Below, piece after piece: positions 41,408-42,988 of a DNA stretch of 42,988 nucleotides. A program made the translations under genes and the position numbers. The DNA lies in assembly GCA_900548585.1 (NCBI GenBank), contig URLI01000016.1:1-42988 (forward strand), read 5' to 3'. The stretch's first letter is position 1. The number at the start of each line of letters is the position of its first letter. The notes beneath the pieces were generated by a model that worked only from the letters and a program-made list of their open reading frames with translations, was not told the origin of the DNA and searched no databases. This stretch comes from an uncultured Prevotella sp. (lineage in GTDB: Bacteria > Bacteroidota > Bacteroidia > Bacteroidales > Bacteroidaceae).

Positions 41408-42769
41408 TCAGGTGTTAGTTTCCATTTTGGGCCTGTTTTTCCTTATATACACAACAAGCATTACCAATGTCGTGAGGAAGGCCGTGGTGTCTGATGCCGG
41501 CAGTGACCACCACACGCCGTCTGCCCCCATCCACAAAGGCAGGAGTATGAGCAGTGGCAGGAGGAAAATCATCTGGCGCGAGAGCGACAGGAAGATGCTT
41601 ATCTTCGCTTTCCCTATCGACTGGAAGAAATTGGTTGTAACGGCCTGAAAGCCGATTAGCGGGAAACAGAGCATGTTGATGCGTATTCCGTGTGCGGCCA
41701 TCTCGATCAACTGACTGTCGCCGGTGAACAGGCGCGCGCAATGGTATGGCGCGAACTCCCCTATGAGCCAGCCGATTGTCATAGTCACCGTACCCGCCGT
41801 TATAGACAGTTTCAGGACATGCATCATGCGGCCGTATTTCCTTGCGCCGTAGTTGTATCCCGCTATTGGCTGCATACCCTGGTTGATGCCCATGACAACC
41901 ATGAAGAAAACGAAACCGATGCGGTGGGCGATGCCGAATGCTCCCACTGCGATGTCTCCGCCGTATCTAACCAGCGTTGTGTTTATGAATATCACAATGA
42001 TGCACGAGCAGGCGTTCATTGAGAACGGCGACATGCCTATGGCTATTATGTTCTTCACGATGTCGCTGTGGAGTTTGTAGCAGCCTTTCTGGAAATGCAG
42101 CATCTCTCGTTTGTCGCTGAAAACACGCATTTGCCATGCAAGAGCTGATGCCTGTGACAGTATTGTCGCTATCGCCGCGCCCTGTATTCCCATGTCGAAA
42201 ACATAGATGAACAGTGGGTCGAGCGCGGTGTTCAGCACTACGGTGAAAATCGTGGCATACATAGCCATGCGCGGTTTTGACGCCGCCCGCAGCACGGCGT
42301 TCAGTCCGAAATAAAGGTATGTTATCACACTTCCCGACAGCAGGATAGTCATGTATTCGCTCGCGTATGGCAGTGTGTTGTCGGTCGCACCGAAGATGCG
42401 TAGTATCGGGTTGAGGAATACGAGGCACGCAGTTCCGAACAACATGCCCGTTATGATGTTAAGTATGAAAGTGTTGCCGAGAATTTTCTGTGCCGTCCCG
42501 TAGTCATGCTGTCCTAATCTCACGGACAATGTAGTCGAGGCTCCCACGCCTATTGCGGCCCCGAACGCGCCGCTGAGGTTCATTAAGGGGAATGTTATTG
42601 CAAGTCCGGATATGGCCATCGGCCCCACGACCTGCCCGATGAATATGCTGTCCACCATGTTGTACAGCGACGAGGCCACCATGGCCACTATTGCCGGCGT
42701 GGCATATTGCAGCAATAGTTTTCCAACGGGCTCTGTCCCAAGTGCCAATGTTGATTTCCTGTTGTCCAT
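41408..42769 (-). CDS. MATE-family efflux transporter
   Basis: A 453-aa inner-membrane protein with twelve predicted hydrophobic segments in two halves. The N-terminal half has 'GKLLLQYATPAIVAMVASSL' (about 16-35) and 'NMVDSIFIGQVVGPMAISGL', and the second half begins near 'ISGMSPF'-like residues around 245. These are typical of Na+- or H+-coupled multidrug/MATE exporters. The substrate is not known. It is first in the minus-strand operon leading to the deoxyamino-sugar genes, with its promoter embedded in the 84-bp repeat. Confidence 0.9.
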   Translation of the reverse strand: MDNRKSTLALGTEPVGKLLLQYATPAIVAMVASSLYNMVDSIFIGQVVGPMAISGLAITFPLMNLSGAFGAAIGVGASTTLSVRLGQHDYGTAQKILGNTFILNIITGMLFGTACLVFLNPILRIFGATDNTLPYASEYMTILLSGSVITYLYFGLNAVLRAASKPRMAMYATIFTVVLNTALDPLFIYVFDMGIQGAAIATILSQASALAWQMRVFSDKREMLHFQKGCYKLHSDIVKNIIAIGMSPFSMNACSCIIVIFINTTLVRYGGDIAVGAFGIAHRIGFVFFMVVMGINQGMQPIAGYNYGARKYGRMMHVLKLSITAGTVTMTIGWLIGEFAPYHCARLFTGDSQLIEMAAHGIRINMLCFPLIGFQAVTTNFFQSIGKAKISIFLSLSRQMIFLLPLLILLPLWMGADGVWWSLPASDTTAFLTTLVMLVVYIRKNRPKMETNT

Positions 42770-42777
42770 TTACGCTG

Positions 42778-42809
42778 CAAAGATAGTGCAAGTCGAGCGA
42801 AAAGCCAAA
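42778..42809 (-). promoter_or_regulatory. Promoter of the MATE operon, within the 84-bp repeat
   Basis: On the minus strand TTTG (complement of 42806-42809), 20 nt and TATCTTTG (complement of 42778-42785) form a perfect Bacteroidetes promoter, 8 bp before the MATE start. The TTG of the -7 box lies outside the repeat unit; the other copies read TATCTCTG. Confidence 0.7.
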
Positions 42810-42988
42810 TTTATTTGTGCATTTCCGAGACGCAGCCTATCTTCGCGGTTAACCTTAACCGCAGAGATAGTGCAAGTCGAGCGAAAAGCCAAATTTATTT
42901 GTGCATTTCCGAGACGCAGCCTATCTTCGCGGTTAACCTTAACCGCAGAGATAGTGCAAGTCGAGCGAAAAGCCAAATTTATTTGTGC
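42781..42988. repeat. 84-bp tandem repeat, about 2.5 identical copies
   Basis: Units at 42781-42864 and 42865-42948 are identical, and the partial third (42949-42988) also matches to the end of the window. Each unit ends with GCGGTTAA-CC-TTAACCGC, a perfect 8-bp inverted repeat (42845-42862 and 42929-42946). Each also contains a TTTG box on both strands with near -7 elements at the correct spacing. The array continues beyond the window. Confidence 0.95.

Overview
The window is from a member of the Bacteroidales, most likely Prevotella or a close relative. The evidence is the repeated Bacteroidetes promoter form (TTTG or TTG, 19-20 nt, TAnnTTTG), DUF3408/MobA-type mobilisation genes, a type IX secretion (T9SS)-like C-terminal sorting domain, and lipoproteins and housekeeping genes typical of the phylum. 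No rRNA, tRNA or CRISPR array was found.

Left end (1-2.8 kb): a remnant of a mobilizable or conjugative element. A 16-bp tandem repeat array and an inverted repeat precede a promoter and two paralogous small helix-turn-helix genes. These are followed by a DUF3408 gene, an oriT-like block of inverted repeats, a MobA-like accessory gene and the first 73 or so codons of a relaxase. The relaxase is broken at about 2323 and followed by degenerate minus-strand coding fragments.

2.8-21.8 kb: an RHS polymorphic-toxin locus, all on the minus strand. It has a promoter with a long leader, then a secreted 990-aa surface protein with a T9SS-like C-terminal domain. Next is a 3,320-aa SpvB/FG-GAP/YD-repeat RHS protein ending in an L,D-transpeptidase-like domain with a lipoprotein immunity candidate. 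Downstream are two displaced partial RHS cores, each with its own tip and lipoprotein: one tip is an HEXXH metallopeptidase and the other is unrecognised. A final lipoprotein has no toxin. The partial cores share near-identical DNA with the full-length gene, including a 247-bp identical tract, so the locus looks like a recombinational store of alternative toxin tips. All four candidate immunity proteins carry lipoprotein signals, which points to envelope targets.

21.8-29.8 kb: housekeeping genes on the minus strand. These are glnS, a TPR protein, a DedA membrane protein and a cofactor-independent phosphoglycerate mutase, then ribE and a TolC-family efflux protein behind their own promoter. 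The roughly 540-bp intergenic region at 21.8-22.3 kb holds an outward-facing promoter with no downstream gene. Divergent from glnS, on the plus strand, are mltG, a WcaJ-type sugar-phosphate transferase with a well-formed promoter, and a HAD hydrolase. topB converges on them.

35-43 kb: a minus-strand surface-glycan cluster. It runs MATE transporter, cytidylate-kinase-like protein, rfbB (rmlB), a 3,4-ketoisomerase, a GNAT/FemAB-like acyltransferase, a PLP aminotransferase and a membrane glycosyltransferase-like protein. Together these fit synthesis of a dTDP-3-acetamido-3,6-dideoxyhexose and its use in a glycan. A 22-bp tandem repeat separates the last two genes. The window ends inside an 84-bp tandem repeat that carries the promoter of the MATE gene.
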